Shown here: positions 16,035-25,191 of the stretch, one piece after another
Position numbering within the stretch: position 1 is the first letter of the stretch
How the letters are laid out: each line of letters begins with the position of its first letter
From: Alphaproteobacteria bacterium
Lineage (GTDB): Bacteria > Pseudomonadota > Alphaproteobacteria > Thalassobaculales > Thalassobaculaceae
Direction of reading: 5' to 3'
Length of the DNA: 64,000 nucleotides
Assembly (NCBI GenBank): GCA_022822665.1
Contig: JAJEAR010000005.1
Span: 62,001 to 126,000, forward strand
Notes under the pieces: model-generated
Seen by the model: only the letters and a program-made list of their open reading frames with translations
Databases searched by the model: none
Told to the model about the DNA's origin: nothing
Position numbers and translations under genes: made by a program

Positions 16035-17291
16035 ATGGCCCAGCTCAGTGATGACTGTTTTGCCTTCGGTGGCGGGCTCACGCCGGTTGACGACGCGCTT
16101 GCGCAGCTTGCGCGTGTGCTCCCGGTGGTGGCGCAACCCGAGGAAATCGGACTCGATGCGGCGCACGGCCGCATCCTGGCGGGGGATGTCGGGGTGCGGG
16201 GGGACGTGCCGCCGCACGACAACTCCGCGGTCGACGGGTTTGCGGTGTACTTCGATGATCTCGCACCGGGCACGGAGACGGTGCTTCCCGTTGTCGGCCG
16301 GGCTGCCGCCGGCCACCCCTACCCGAAGGCCCAGTGCCGGGGCGAGGCGGTGCGGATCTTTACCGGGGCGCCGATGCCGGCCGGACCGGACACGGTAATG
16401 ATGCAGGAGGACTGCCGGGAAACGGACGGTGCCGTGGTGATCCGGCCCGGGATCAGCCGCGGCGCCAACCGGCGGTTTCGCGGTGAGGATCTCGAGGCCG
16501 GAACCGTGGCGCTCGAGGCCGGGCGCAGGCTGCGCGCCCAGGACGTGGGGATCGCGGCGGCGGCCGGACACGGGACGCTGTCGGTCTATCGACCGTTGCG
16601 CGCGGCGGTGTTCTCCACCGGCGACGAGATCTGCGATCCGGGCGTGGCGAGACCCGATGGCAAGATCTTCGACTCCAACCGGTTCGCACTGTCCGCCGCG
16701 CTTGCCGGCATGGGGTGCAGGGTCAGCGATCTCGGGATCTTGGAGGACGACCGGGACCGGATCGGGACGGCGCTGAGCGCGGCCGCTGCCGATCACGATG
16801 TCATCGTCACGTCGGGCGGGGTGTCGACCGGCGGGGAGGACCACGTGCGCGGCGCGGTGGAGGACCACGGCTCGCTGCACGTCTGGCGGCTTGCGATCAA
16901 GCCGGGCCGGCCGGTCGCCCTCGGCCAGGTCGGCCAGGTTCCGTTCATCGGCCTGCCGGGCAACCCGGTCGCGGCCATGGTCACCTTCCTGCGCATCGCC
17001 CGCCCGCTGCTGCTGCGGCTGGCCGGTGCAACCGAGACCGAACCGCGGCTGTTCCGGGTCAGGTCGGGGTTCGACTACACCAAGAAGCGCAACCGGCGCG
17101 AGTATGTCCGGGTCCGGCTCGAGGCCGACACCGGCGGCACCCTGACCGCGCGCCGCTTCCCGCGGGAAGGGGCCGGGATCCTGTCGTCGATGGTCTACGC
17201 CGACGGATTGGTCGAACTGCCGGAAATGGTGGTTGCGGTGTCGCGCGGCGATCCGGTCGACTACCTGCCGTTCAGCGAGGTCGGAGTGTGA
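16035..17291 (+). CDS. moeA: molybdopterin molybdenumtransferase
   Basis: MoeA inserts molybdate into adenylated molybdopterin. The 418-residue protein shows PPHDNSAVDGFAV, IFTGAPMPAGPDTVMMQED and the MoCF domain motifs STGDE, DSN and TSGGVSTGGEDH, ending with the GLPGNPVAAMVTF stretch. Length is normal. It lies 12 nt after mobB and overlaps moaD by 4 nt. Confidence 0.95.
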   Translation: MAQLSDDCFAFGGGLTPVDDALAQLARVLPVVAQPEEIGLDAAHGRILAGDVGVRGDVPPHDNSAVDGFAVYFDDLAPGTETVLPVVGRAAAGHPYPKAQCRGEAVRIFTGAPMPAGPDTVMMQEDCRETDGAVVIRPGISRGANRRFRGEDLEAGTVALEAGRRLRAQDVGIAAAAGHGTLSVYRPLRAAVFSTGDEICDPGVARPDGKIFDSNRFALSAALAGMGCRVSDLGILEDDRDRIGTALSAAAADHDVIVTSGGVSTGGEDHVRGAVEDHGSLHVWRLAIKPGRPVALGQVGQVPFIGLPGNPVAAMVTFLRIARPLLLRLAGATETEPRLFRVRSGFDYTKKRNRREYVRVRLEADTGGTLTARRFPREGAGILSSMVYADGLVELPEMVVAVSRGDPVDYLPFSEVGV

Positions 17292-17539
17292 CGGTCCTTT
17301 ACTTCGCATGGGTGCGGTCCCGGATCGGGACCGGTTCCGAGGCCATCGCGCTGCCCGACGGCGTGCGCGACGTTGCCGGCCTGATCGAGTGGCTGCAGCG
17401 CCGCGGAGGAGGCTATGCCGATGCCTTCGCCGATCCGACGCAGATCCGGGTCGCGGTCAACCAGGAGTACGTGGATCCCGACCACCCGCTCAGCGACGCC
17501 GACGAGGTGGCGTTCTTCCCGCCGGTGACCGGAGGGTGA
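17288..17539 (+). CDS. moaD: molybdopterin synthase sulfur-carrier subunit
   Basis: An 83-residue ubiquitin-fold protein starting with GTG (VTVLYFAWVRSRIG) and ending in FFPPVTGG. The terminal Gly-Gly is the residue pair adenylated and thiocarboxylated to carry sulfur for molybdopterin synthase. The start overlaps the moeA stop (GTGTGA), and moaE begins 4 nt after the stop. Confidence 0.95.
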   Translation: MTVLYFAWVRSRIGTGSEAIALPDGVRDVAGLIEWLQRRGGGYADAFADPTQIRVAVNQEYVDPDHPLSDADEVAFFPPVTGG

Positions 17540-17543
17540 TGGC

Positions 17544-18005
17544 ATGATCCGGGTCCAGCGCGAGGACTTCGACCTCGGCGCCGAGCTCGATGCACTGGCC
17601 GACGGCAATCACCGTGTCGGCGGCCTGGCAAGTTTCGTCGGCCTGGTCCGGGACATGGCGGGTGACGGTCCGGTTGCCGCAATGACGCTCGAGCACTACC
17701 CCGGCATGACCGAGCGCCAGCTTGCCGAGATCGAGGCCGAGGCGCATCGGCGCTGGCCGCTGGAGGCGACCCTGATCATCCACCGGTTCGGCCGGCTGGA
17801 GCCGGGAGACCGCGTGGTGCTGGTGGCCTGCGCCTCGGCGCACCGGCAGGCGGCGCTCGCCGCCTGCCACTTCCTGATCGACTGGCTGAAGACCCGGGCG
17901 CCGTTCTGGAAGCACGAGGAGGCACCCGATGGCGGCGGCGACTGGGTCCGGGCGCGCGAGATCGATGACCGGGCGGCGGCCGCGTGGGACCGGAACGAAG
18001 GCTGA
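17544..18005 (+). CDS. moaE: molybdopterin synthase catalytic subunit
   Basis: The 153-residue protein shows ASFVGLVRDM, LEHYPGMTERQL, IIHRFGRLEPGDRVVLVACAS and the catalytic-lysine stretch DWLKTRAPFWKHE, all typical of MoaE. With MoaD it adds two sulfurs to precursor Z. The gene converges on fmt with a gap of 4 bp between the stops, so termination signals must overlap coding DNA. Confidence 0.95.
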   Translation: MIRVQREDFDLGAELDALADGNHRVGGLASFVGLVRDMAGDGPVAAMTLEHYPGMTERQLAEIEAEAHRRWPLEATLIIHRFGRLEPGDRVVLVACASAHRQAALAACHFLIDWLKTRAPFWKHEEAPDGGGDWVRAREIDDRAAAAWDRNEG

Positions 18006-18009
18006 CCGC

Positions 18010-18954
18010 TCAGTCCAGCACGCTTCCGGGTTCGACGGTGCGCCCGCGCAGGAAGTCCGGGACCGCCACCGCGCGCCGGCCCGGCCGGCACACCCGCAGC
18101 AGCCTGATCGCCTGATCGCCGCAGGCGACCGCAAGCGACCGGTCGATGACCGTTCCCGGCCGGTCCGTTCGGCCGGTGGTGACGACCTGCGCTTCCAGGA
18201 CCTTGAGGCGTTCGCCGTCCAGCGTGCACCAGGCGCCCGGCCACGGGTCGAGTGCGCGGACCTTGCGCTCGAGTTCGCCCGCCGGCCGGCTCCAGTCGAG
18301 CCTGCCGTCCCGCGGCGTGAGCCTCGGCGCGTGGGTTATGCCGCTCGGGGGCTGGGGAACCGGCGTGTCCCGGCCCGCGGCGACCCCGTCGAGCGCCTGG
18401 CAAACCAGCCGGGCGCCGAGCCGGGCCAGCCGGTCATGCAGCTTCCCGCCGGTGATCGTGTCGGGCAGTTCGATCCGCTCCGAACGGACCACCGCCCCGG
18501 TATCGAGTCCGGCGTCCATCTGCATGATCGATACCCCGGTTTCGCGATCGCCGGCCATGATGCAGTACTGGATTGGCGCCGCGCCCCGCCATCGCGGCAG
18601 CAGCGACGCGTGTACGTTGAAGCACCCGAGCCTCGGCGCCGCCAGCACGGTGGCCGGCAGCAGCAACCCGTAGGCGGCCACCACCGCCGCGTCGCACCCG
18701 GCGAGCAGGGACACGTGGCTTTCCTCGCCGAGGCGTTCCGGAGTCTGAACCGGGATGTCGCGGCTCTCGGCGGCCCGGTGCACCGGGGTCTTCTGCAGGG
18801 TGCGGCCGCGTCCGGCCGGTTTCGGGGCGCGGGTGAAGACCACCGCGATCTCGTGCCCGGCGGCGCGCAGCGCATCGAAGGCCGGCACGGCAAAGTCCGG
18901 GGTACCCATGAAGGCAAGACGCAGGCGTGAACCGCCGGCCGCTTCGCCCGCCAT
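18010..18954 (-). CDS. fmt: methionyl-tRNA formyltransferase
   Basis: Formylates Met-tRNA-fMet with 10-formyl-THF. The 314-residue protein shows MGTPDFAVPAFDAL, the folate-binding FNVHASLLPRWRGAAPIQ and the catalytic-Asp region MDAGLDTGAV, followed by the OB-fold C-terminal domain. The ATG at 18954 shares one base with the def stop (TGATG), the usual def-fmt arrangement. Confidence 0.95.
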   Translation of the reverse strand: MAGEAAGGSRLRLAFMGTPDFAVPAFDALRAAGHEIAVVFTRAPKPAGRGRTLQKTPVHRAAESRDIPVQTPERLGEESHVSLLAGCDAAVVAAYGLLLPATVLAAPRLGCFNVHASLLPRWRGAAPIQYCIMAGDRETGVSIMQMDAGLDTGAVVRSERIELPDTITGGKLHDRLARLGARLVCQALDGVAAGRDTPVPQPPSGITHAPRLTPRDGRLDWSRPAGELERKVRALDPWPGAWCTLDGERLKVLEAQVVTTGRTDRPGTVIDRSLAVACGDQAIRLLRVCRPGRRAVAVPDFLRGRTVEPGSVLD

Positions 18955-19487
18955 CAGGTCGCGCCGGTCCGGGAACGTTCCTTTCGCGCCTTGACCATCT
19001 TCTTCAGGATCATGTTGCGGCGCAGCGGCGAGAGGTGATCGACGAACAGGATGCCGTCCAGGTGGTCGAGTTCGTGCTGGACGCAGATCGCCTCCAGACC
19101 CTCCGCGTCGAGCGAGCGTTGCGTCCCGGTCTCGTCGATGTAGCGCACGGTGACCGCGCGTGCCCGTTCCACTTCTCCGACATGTCCGGGCAACGACAGG
19201 CAGCCTTCCTCGCTGACCACCCGCTCGGGCGAGACCGCCACCAGTTCCGGGTTCGCCATGCGCAGCGGTTGCGAGTCGGTGCCGCGGGGAGCGCACTCCA
19301 CGACGACGACCCGTTCGAGCACCCCGAGCTGCGGTGCTGCCAGCCCGATCCCGTTGTTCGCCCGCATAGTTTCGACCATGTCGTCCATCAGGCCGCGAAC
19401 ATCGTCGTCGACGGCGCGGACCGGTCGCGCGCGGGATTTCAGCATCGGGTCGGGGGCAAGGATGATCTGACGGACAGCCATGGTCAC
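18954..19487 (-). CDS. def: peptide deformylase
   Basis: Removes N-formyl groups from nascent proteins. The 177-residue enzyme has the three metal-site motifs GIGLAAPQLG, EEGCLSLPG and QHELDHLDG. Either Met1 or Met3 (19481) could be the start. It is translationally coupled to fmt downstream. Confidence 0.95.
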   Translation of the reverse strand: MTMAVRQIILAPDPMLKSRARPVRAVDDDVRGLMDDMVETMRANNGIGLAAPQLGVLERVVVVECAPRGTDSQPLRMANPELVAVSPERVVSEEGCLSLPGHVGEVERARAVTVRYIDETGTQRSLDAEGLEAICVQHELDHLDGILFVDHLSPLRRNMILKKMVKARKERSRTGAT

Positions 19488-19538
19488 TCGGTTCTGCGCG
19501 GTCTGGGATGCGTGCTTAGGCCAGGGCGGTGCCGCGGG

Positions 19539-20603
19539 TCAATCGACGAGCCTGCGAAACGGCAGGTCCCCGGCCGGCCGGACATGGCCGGTCACCTCGC
19601 CGCGACGGTTGTGGACGGCGGGGGCGGCGACGTCGTCGAGGGCAGAGCGGGTCGCGTCATCGAGCAGGCCGAGGCGATGAAGCACCTCGACCATCAGCAC
19701 GCCGCCGGCCCTGCCATTGCCGTCCTCGATCTTCAGCGCAATGCCGATGCCGTGATCGGGGGCGGCGGCGCAGTACACGCCCTCCGCACCCGTCTTGACT
19801 ACGATCCGGCCCCGTGCGGCGGACATGATGCGGGTGCAGCTGCGTCCGGACCCGGCGACCAGCCACGGCTCGGAGGCCATGGCCGAGACCACGCGGCGTG
19901 CGGCGCGTTGCCGGCGTTCGGGCTGATCGGCGGGATCGGCCAGCCTCGCCATGGCGAGCGCGATGTTGCCGAGCGGCATCGCAAGGACCGGAATGCCACA
20001 GCCGTCGCGCCCGCGCGCGGCATCGGACAGGTCCAGACCGGTCATTTCCTCGAGAATGCCGAGCACGGCCTGTTGCACGGGATGCCCCAGTTCGACGTAG
20101 CCGCGCACATCGCATCCCATGTGCCGCGCCAGCGCCAGGAAACCGGTGTGCTTGCCGGAACAGTTGTTGTGTTCCGGCCCGGCGGATCCGCCACCGCGCA
20201 GCAATGCGCAGGCCGAGGGCTCGTGGGACGGCAGGTGGGCGCCGCACTCAAGGTCGCCGGGCGCGAGACCAAGGTCCGCGAGCCAGTCGCGGACCAGGGA
20301 CACGTGGCGACGTTCACCGCCGTGACTGGCGCACGCCAGTGCAACCCGGTCGTGCCCGTACCTGTCGGCAGCGCCCGACTCGACCATGGCCAGCGCCTGC
20401 AGCGGCTTGATTGCCGAGCGGCCGTAGATCGCCAAATCCACGTCGCCGCAACTGCCCAGCACCCTGCCATCGGCAGTGGCGACCACGACCGAGCCGCGGT
20501 GCCGGCTCTCGACCATGCCGCCGCGCGAGACCTCGACGACAACGGGGACGGGAGAGGGGGAGGTTGCAACGCTACGCATTCTCGCTGACATCGGGAAGCT
20601 CAT
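19539..20603 (-). CDS. asparaginase (Rhizobium-type asparaginase II family)
   Basis: The 354-residue protein belongs to the small asparaginase II family described from Rhizobium etli: SHGGERRHVSLVRDWL, GPEHNNCSGKHTGFLALA and DGCGIPVLAMPL are characteristic. It should hydrolyse L-asparagine to aspartate and ammonia. The ATG at 20603 is chosen for its GGTAGGGGC ribosome site; Met codons at 20591 and 20579 are alternatives. It is divergent from the outer-membrane protein gene with a 92-bp gap and 51 bp upstream of def. Confidence 0.85.
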   Translation of the reverse strand: MSFPMSARMRSVATSPSPVPVVVEVSRGGMVESRHRGSVVVATADGRVLGSCGDVDLAIYGRSAIKPLQALAMVESGAADRYGHDRVALACASHGGERRHVSLVRDWLADLGLAPGDLECGAHLPSHEPSACALLRGGGSAGPEHNNCSGKHTGFLALARHMGCDVRGYVELGHPVQQAVLGILEEMTGLDLSDAARGRDGCGIPVLAMPLGNIALAMARLADPADQPERRQRAARRVVSAMASEPWLVAGSGRSCTRIMSAARGRIVVKTGAEGVYCAAAPDHGIGIALKIEDGNGRAGGVLMVEVLHRLGLLDDATRSALDDVAAPAVHNRRGEVTGHVRPAGDLPFRRLVD

Positions 20604-20695
20604 AAGAGCCCCTACCGTATCATGCGGGAGCCGGTAGCGGCGACAGCCGGGTGCTGCCGTGCTATCGGTCCGGCGGGCGAAGCTGGAGCATGACA

Positions 20696-21556
20696 ATGAA
20701 CCGATCGAGACCGCTCGCAGCCACCGTGGTTTCCGCACTGGTGCTTGCGCTCACCGCAACCGTGGCGGCGGCCGGTGAGTCCGGACGGTCCGGCTGGTAC
20801 GTCAGTGCCGCGGCAGGACTGAGCCGGATGGCGGAGATGCGCCAGACCGGCATGAACCGGGACCCAACCTGCTATCCGAACGACTTCTGCACGGGTCTGG
20901 TCCTCGACGGATACCGCTGGGTCTACGATCTCGATGCTGACCAGGGCAGCGCGTTCGAGGTTGCCCTCGGCTACAGGATCGACGACATCCGCATCGAACT
21001 GTCCGCCCGTCGGCAGGCAAGCGACCTTGAGCACCGGTTCAGAAGCGTCAGCCTGCTCGACGGGTCGACGGTCCCCGCAGATCCTGCCTCGCCATACCAG
21101 GGCCATGTCGAATCCTCCCTCGATGCGCTCGAAAGCAGCACCCTGAGCGTCAATCTGTACCGCGACTTTGCCCCGTCCGGGACCGCCCTGACCCCGTATC
21201 TGGGGGCCGGCGCAGGCGTGTCCCGGACCGAGGTGACCGGGCTGTACTACCGCAACCGATATTCCTGTTCGACCGGTTGCGACGCCGGTCCGCCGGGACG
21301 TTTCGAGTCCTGGCAGGAGACCGACCTGTCCGACACGGTGCTCTCCGGGCACCTGCATGCGGGCGTGGACTACCGGGTCAACGATGCCTTCTCGGTCGGT
21401 GTCAAGATGACCTACAGCGTGCTGCAGGACATGGAGGACGAGAGCGGCTACCGCGTCCATCCCATTGACGGGATGACCAGCACGACGACGATCTCGGACA
21501 TGTCGCAACTCTCCGTGCTGTTCGCGGTCACCTACCTCTTCGGCACGTTCCGGTAG
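20696..21556 (+). CDS. outer-membrane beta-barrel protein (porin-like)
   Basis: The 286-residue protein starts with a signal peptide (basic MNRSRP, hydrophobic core, AAAGES cleavage region). The mature part alternates hydrophobic and polar residues in strands such as WYVSAAAGLSRM, FEVALGYRIDDIRIELSARR and LTPYLGAGAGVSR, the pattern of 8-stranded OmpA-like barrels of the OMP_b-brl type. One extracellular loop carries a Cys pair (YSCSTGCDAG) and another CYPNDFC. The start at 20696 is chosen over 20690 because GGAG lies 7 nt upstream. The ligand or role is unknown. Confidence 0.75.
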   Translation: MNRSRPLAATVVSALVLALTATVAAAGESGRSGWYVSAAAGLSRMAEMRQTGMNRDPTCYPNDFCTGLVLDGYRWVYDLDADQGSAFEVALGYRIDDIRIELSARRQASDLEHRFRSVSLLDGSTVPADPASPYQGHVESSLDALESSTLSVNLYRDFAPSGTALTPYLGAGAGVSRTEVTGLYYRNRYSCSTGCDAGPPGRFESWQETDLSDTVLSGHLHAGVDYRVNDAFSVGVKMTYSVLQDMEDESGYRVHPIDGMTSTTTISDMSQLSVLFAVTYLFGTFR

Positions 21557-21880
21557 GCCGCAGGGCCCGGGTAACCGGAACGGGTCCGCGCCGCACCGGT
21601 CCCGACATCGGCGAGCGGGCCGCGGCAGGCCTCACGGTCGCGAGCAAGTCGGAGTTTCGTTCCGCGATGTCGATCCCGCTGTCCCCCGGCGCCGTTGCCG
21701 GTTCCGCGGGCAGCCGGGTCCCGGGAAGCATCGTCTCCGGGTGCCCGCACGCCGGCCCGGTGGCGGCAACCGGCGGCACCCGGATACCGGCCCGTGAAGA
21801 CCCCGTGAATTGACGCCGGTGTCCGGCGGACCTAGTTTGGCGCCATGGGATATTGTGAAGAAAGACCGGGAGGCAGCACC
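21557..21880. other. intergenic region upstream of the PrpD-like operon
   Basis: About 324 bp without a gene. A plausible sigma-70 promoter lies at 21810-21838 (separate entry). GC-rich partial inverted repeats follow the barrel gene stop, but none forms a clear terminator. Confidence 0.45.
21810..21838 (+). promoter_or_regulatory. candidate promoter for the PrpD-MaoC-ACAD operon
   Basis: TTGACG (21810-21815) and TAGTTT (21833-21838) are separated by exactly 17 bp, 43 bp before the start codon at 21881. The -35 is close to consensus; the -10 is weak. Confidence 0.4.
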
Positions 21881-23290
21881 ATGTCCGAGACCACGAAACT
21901 CGCCGCGTTTGCATCGACCCTGACCCGGGACGCCCTGCCGGACGAGGTTGCGGCGCGCGTCTGCCTGCTGGTTCTCGATACTGTCGGGATTGCCGTCCGC
22001 GCCATGCACGACGCGGAATCGACGCCGGCACTGCTGCAGGCGGCCCGGGCCACCGGGCAGTCGGGCGGTGGCGCCAGGATCCTGGGCAGCGACGAGACCT
22101 TCACCCCGCTCGCCGCGGCAATGATCAACGGAACGCTCGCGCACAGTCTCGACTTCGATGATACCCATGCTGCCGGGTCGATCCACACGAGCGCCCCGAT
22201 CGTGCCGGCGGCACTGGCGGCGGCCGAGATGACCGGAGCCGACGGCGCCCAGGTGGTGACCGCGATCGCGGCCGGCTACGAGACGCAGATCCGCCTGAGC
22301 CTGGCACTCGATCCGAGCGCCCACTACCAGCGCGGGTACCATCCCTCGGCGACCTGCGGCGTGTTCGGCGCCGCCGTGGCCGCGGGCAGCATCTTCGGAC
22401 TCGATGCGCAGCAGATGGAACGGGCGCTCGGCATCGCCGGCTGCCAGACCTCGGGTTCGATGCGCTTCCTGTTCGACGGCGCCTGGACCAAGCGGTTCCA
22501 GGTCGGCTACGCGGCGCACAACGGCCTGCTGGCGGCGACCCTGGCGCGCGAGGGCTTTGTCGGTCCCGCAGGCGCGATCGAGGGGCGGGACGGTTTCCTG
22601 CGCTCCTACGCGCCCGATCCGGACGTGGCCAGGGCGGCGGCCGATCTGGGATCGGTCTGGGAGACCCTGAACATCGCGGTCAAGCCCTATCCGTCCTGCC
22701 GGTACAGCCACGCGGCAATGGGCGCGATCGCGGCCGCGCGTGCCGCCAACGACATCACTTCCGATGAGGTGGAGGCGGTCGAGGTCGGTCTCCCGCACAC
22801 GGGCTGGCGGATCATCGGCGAGAATGACGAGGTCAAGCGCGCGCCGACCGGACCGGTCGACGGCCAGTTCTCGATGCCCTTCTGCGGTGCGGTGGTGCTG
22901 CGCCAGGGAACGATGGGGTGGGATGACTATGCCCTGCACCTCAACGACAACGAGACCCTGGCCCTGGCCAGCCGGTTCTCCACCGTCACCGATCCCTGGG
23001 CGGAGGCGGAATACCCGGCCAACATGGCCGGTGTCGTGAGGATCACCACGCGGCGCGGCCTGTTCGAGGAACGGCTCGCGGTGCCCAGGGGCGAACCGGA
23101 CAACTTCCTCACGCTGGAGGAATTCCGGGCCAAGTTCGACGCCCTGACCTCGCCCTGGCTCGACGAGGCCTGTCGCGACGCGCTCGCCGACGAGCTTCTC
23201 GGGCTCGACGCGGCCGCCTCGATGGTGCCGATGCTCGAACGTACCCGGCCGGGCTCACAACCGGCCCTGCGCATGGCGGGCGAGGACTGA
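21881..23290 (+). CDS. MmgE/PrpD family protein (2-methylcitrate dehydratase-like)
   Basis: The 469-residue protein has MmgE/PrpD hallmarks: a helical N-terminal half with AHSLDFDDTHAAGSIHTSAPIVPAALA (quoted here only in outline around residues 85-112) and a C-terminal lid containing KPYPSCRYSHAAMGAI. Family members dehydrate 2-methylcitrate or isomerise/decarboxylate related acids such as cis-aconitate. Here it heads an operon with a MaoC hydratase and an acyl-CoA dehydrogenase, which points to catabolism of an organic acid via CoA esters, not to propionate via the methylcitrate cycle. The ATG at 21881 follows a GGGAGG ribosome site. Confidence 0.85.
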   Translation: MSETTKLAAFASTLTRDALPDEVAARVCLLVLDTVGIAVRAMHDAESTPALLQAARATGQSGGGARILGSDETFTPLAAAMINGTLAHSLDFDDTHAAGSIHTSAPIVPAALAAAEMTGADGAQVVTAIAAGYETQIRLSLALDPSAHYQRGYHPSATCGVFGAAVAAGSIFGLDAQQMERALGIAGCQTSGSMRFLFDGAWTKRFQVGYAAHNGLLAATLAREGFVGPAGAIEGRDGFLRSYAPDPDVARAAADLGSVWETLNIAVKPYPSCRYSHAAMGAIAAARAANDITSDEVEAVEVGLPHTGWRIIGENDEVKRAPTGPVDGQFSMPFCGAVVLRQGTMGWDDYALHLNDNETLALASRFSTVTDPWAEAEYPANMAGVVRITTRRGLFEERLAVPRGEPDNFLTLEEFRAKFDALTSPWLDEACRDALADELLGLDAAASMVPMLERTRPGSQPALRMAGED

Positions 23291-23295
23291 GCGCC

Positions 23296-23811
23296 GTGAG
23301 CTACCGGTCGACCCCGGTTGCGGGTGTCCAGGGCCAGCGCTACCGGGAGGACATCGGCCGGTGCTACGAGGATTTCGAGGTCGGTGACATCTACGAGCAC
23401 CGTCCGGGCCGGACCATCAGCGAAGCCGACAACACCTGGTTCACCCTGCTGACGATGAACACCCATCCGCAGCACTTCGATGCGGTCCATGCCAGCGGAA
23501 CCGAGTTCGGGCAGCTGCTGGTCAACTCGTGCCTGACGCTGTCGATCGTAGCCGGCATGAGTGTCAGCGACGTCAGTCAGAAGGCCATCGCCAACCTGGG
23601 CTGGAGCAACATCTCCCTGCCGGCGCCGGTGTTTGTCGGCGACACGATCTACGCCGAGTCTGAGGTGCTCTCCAAGCGACTGTCGCGTTCGCGGCCCGGC
23701 CAGGGGATCGTGTCGGTACGCACTACCGGGCTGAAGGCGGACGGTACCGTGTTCATGACCTACGAACGCTCGATCCTGGTTCCAACGCGCGCTCACGACA
23801 CCACGGCGTGA
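23296..23811 (+). CDS. MaoC-family (hot-dog) enoyl-CoA hydratase
   Basis: The 171-residue protein (GTG start) begins EDFEVGDIYEHRPGRTISEADNTWF in outline and carries the hydratase active-site pattern TMNTHPQHFDAVHA near residues 53-66, with the Asn/His/Asp arrangement of MaoC dehydratases. It is close to mesaconyl-CoA hydratase-like members. It should hydrate a 2-enoyl-CoA. It sits 5 nt after the PrpD-like gene and 30 nt before the dehydrogenase. Confidence 0.8.
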   Translation: MSYRSTPVAGVQGQRYREDIGRCYEDFEVGDIYEHRPGRTISEADNTWFTLLTMNTHPQHFDAVHASGTEFGQLLVNSCLTLSIVAGMSVSDVSQKAIANLGWSNISLPAPVFVGDTIYAESEVLSKRLSRSRPGQGIVSVRTTGLKADGTVFMTYERSILVPTRAHDTTA

Positions 23812-23841
23812 GCACCGGCACCTGTCCGGAGAGTACGATTG

Positions 23842-25017
23842 ATGCAGACGGCCGAAGACCTGACACCCGAGGAGCGGGAAGAGCAGGACCGGATGGTCCT
23901 CGACAGCGTCGACCGGTTCCTCGAGCGCGACGTCGCTCCCTACGCGCACGACCTCGAGGCCGGGGACATCTACCCGCAGGAAATCGTCGACAAGATGGTG
24001 GAGCTCGGACTGTTCGGGGCCACCATCTCGACCCGGTACGGCGGGCTGGGGCTTTCGGCGTCAACCTACGCGAAGATCGTCGAGCGGGTCTCGGAGGTCT
24101 GGATGTCGGTCTCCGGCATCTTCAATTCCCACCTGATCATGGCCGCGGCGGTCGAACGTGCGGGAACCCCGGAACAGAAGCAGCGCTGGCTGCCACGGTT
24201 CGCGTCCGGCGAGTTGCGGGGCGGCATCGCGCTGACCGAACCGGATGCCGGTACCGACCTGCAGGGAATCAGGACCAGGGCGGACCGGTCCGGAAACGGC
24301 TACGCGCTGACCGGCGCGAAGTCGTGGATCAGCAACGCGGTCGAGGGCGGAGTACTCGCCATCCTGGCCAAGACCGACCCGGAGGCGATGCCTCGGCACA
24401 GGGGCATGAGCCTGTTCCTGGTCGAGAAGAGCCCGGAGTTCCAGGTCGAGAAGCGGCTGGAGAAACTGGGCTACAAGGGGATCGATTCCGGCGAATTCGT
24501 GATGGACGGCCTGTTCGTGCCGGGAGAGAACCTGATCGGCGGGGTCGAGGGGCGGGGCCTGCAGCAGATCCTTTCCGGGCTTGAACTCGGGCGGATCAAT
24601 GTTGCCGCGCGCGGCGTCGGGATCGCCCGGGCCTGCCTCATGAAGTCGGTGGCCTATTCCCAGGTGCGCCGGACCTTCGGCAAGCCGATCTGCGAGCACC
24701 AGGCGATCCAGATCAAGCTCGCCGACATGGCCACTCAGCTCGAGTCGGCCCGGTTACTCACCGAGCAGGCGGCCCATGCCTACGACCGCGGGGAACGCTG
24801 CGACATGGAGGCGGGGATGGCCAAGCTCGCCGCCAGCGAGGCCGCGCTGCACAACAGCCTCGAGGCCATGCGCCTGCACGGTGCCTACGGCTATTCCAAG
24901 GAGTTCGACATCGAGCGCTACTACCGAGACGCGCCGCTGCTCGCGATCGGCGAGGGGACCAACGAACTGCAGCGCCTGATCATCGCCCGCCAGCTGATCG
25001 CCCGCTACCCGGCCTGA
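23842..25017 (+). CDS. acyl-CoA dehydrogenase family protein
   Basis: A 391-residue FAD flavoprotein of the usual length. Visible motifs are GGIALTEPDAGTDLQGI (flavin/substrate loop), the nucleotide-binding QVRRTFGKPICEHQAIQ and the C-terminal catalytic-base region LAIGEGTNELQ with Glu. It oxidises an acyl-CoA to an enoyl-CoA and passes electrons to ETF. The ATG at 23842 has a GGAGAG ribosome site; an upstream in-frame TTG adds one residue. It is the last gene of the three-gene operon. Confidence 0.9.
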   Translation: MQTAEDLTPEEREEQDRMVLDSVDRFLERDVAPYAHDLEAGDIYPQEIVDKMVELGLFGATISTRYGGLGLSASTYAKIVERVSEVWMSVSGIFNSHLIMAAAVERAGTPEQKQRWLPRFASGELRGGIALTEPDAGTDLQGIRTRADRSGNGYALTGAKSWISNAVEGGVLAILAKTDPEAMPRHRGMSLFLVEKSPEFQVEKRLEKLGYKGIDSGEFVMDGLFVPGENLIGGVEGRGLQQILSGLELGRINVAARGVGIARACLMKSVAYSQVRRTFGKPICEHQAIQIKLADMATQLESARLLTEQAAHAYDRGERCDMEAGMAKLAASEAALHNSLEAMRLHGAYGYSKEFDIERYYRDAPLLAIGEGTNELQRLIIARQLIARYPA

Positions 25018-25125
25018 TCCGCGCAGGCGCCGGCCCGGCGAGTCGGCGCAGTCCCGTCTGCCACACGGTCGCGGGGTGTGGTTCGAGGGTGCGTGCGCGC
25101 TGATAGCCTGCCTGCTTGACAGGAC

Positions 25126-25143
25126 GGGTCACAAAAGGGTCAC
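25126..25143 (+). promoter_or_regulatory. Pho box upstream of the C-P lyase operon
   Basis: GGGTCAC AAAA GGGTCAC is a direct repeat of 7 bp with a 4-bp A-tract spacer, an exact 11-bp period. This is the architecture of PhoB boxes (CTGTCAT-N4-CTGTCAT). It ends 48 bp before the phnG start. Phosphate-starvation control is therefore likely. Confidence 0.7.
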
Positions 25144-25191
25144 TGCCCCGTGGTCTCATTCGCGCCGGCCAGACTGGGAGCGGCAGACACG

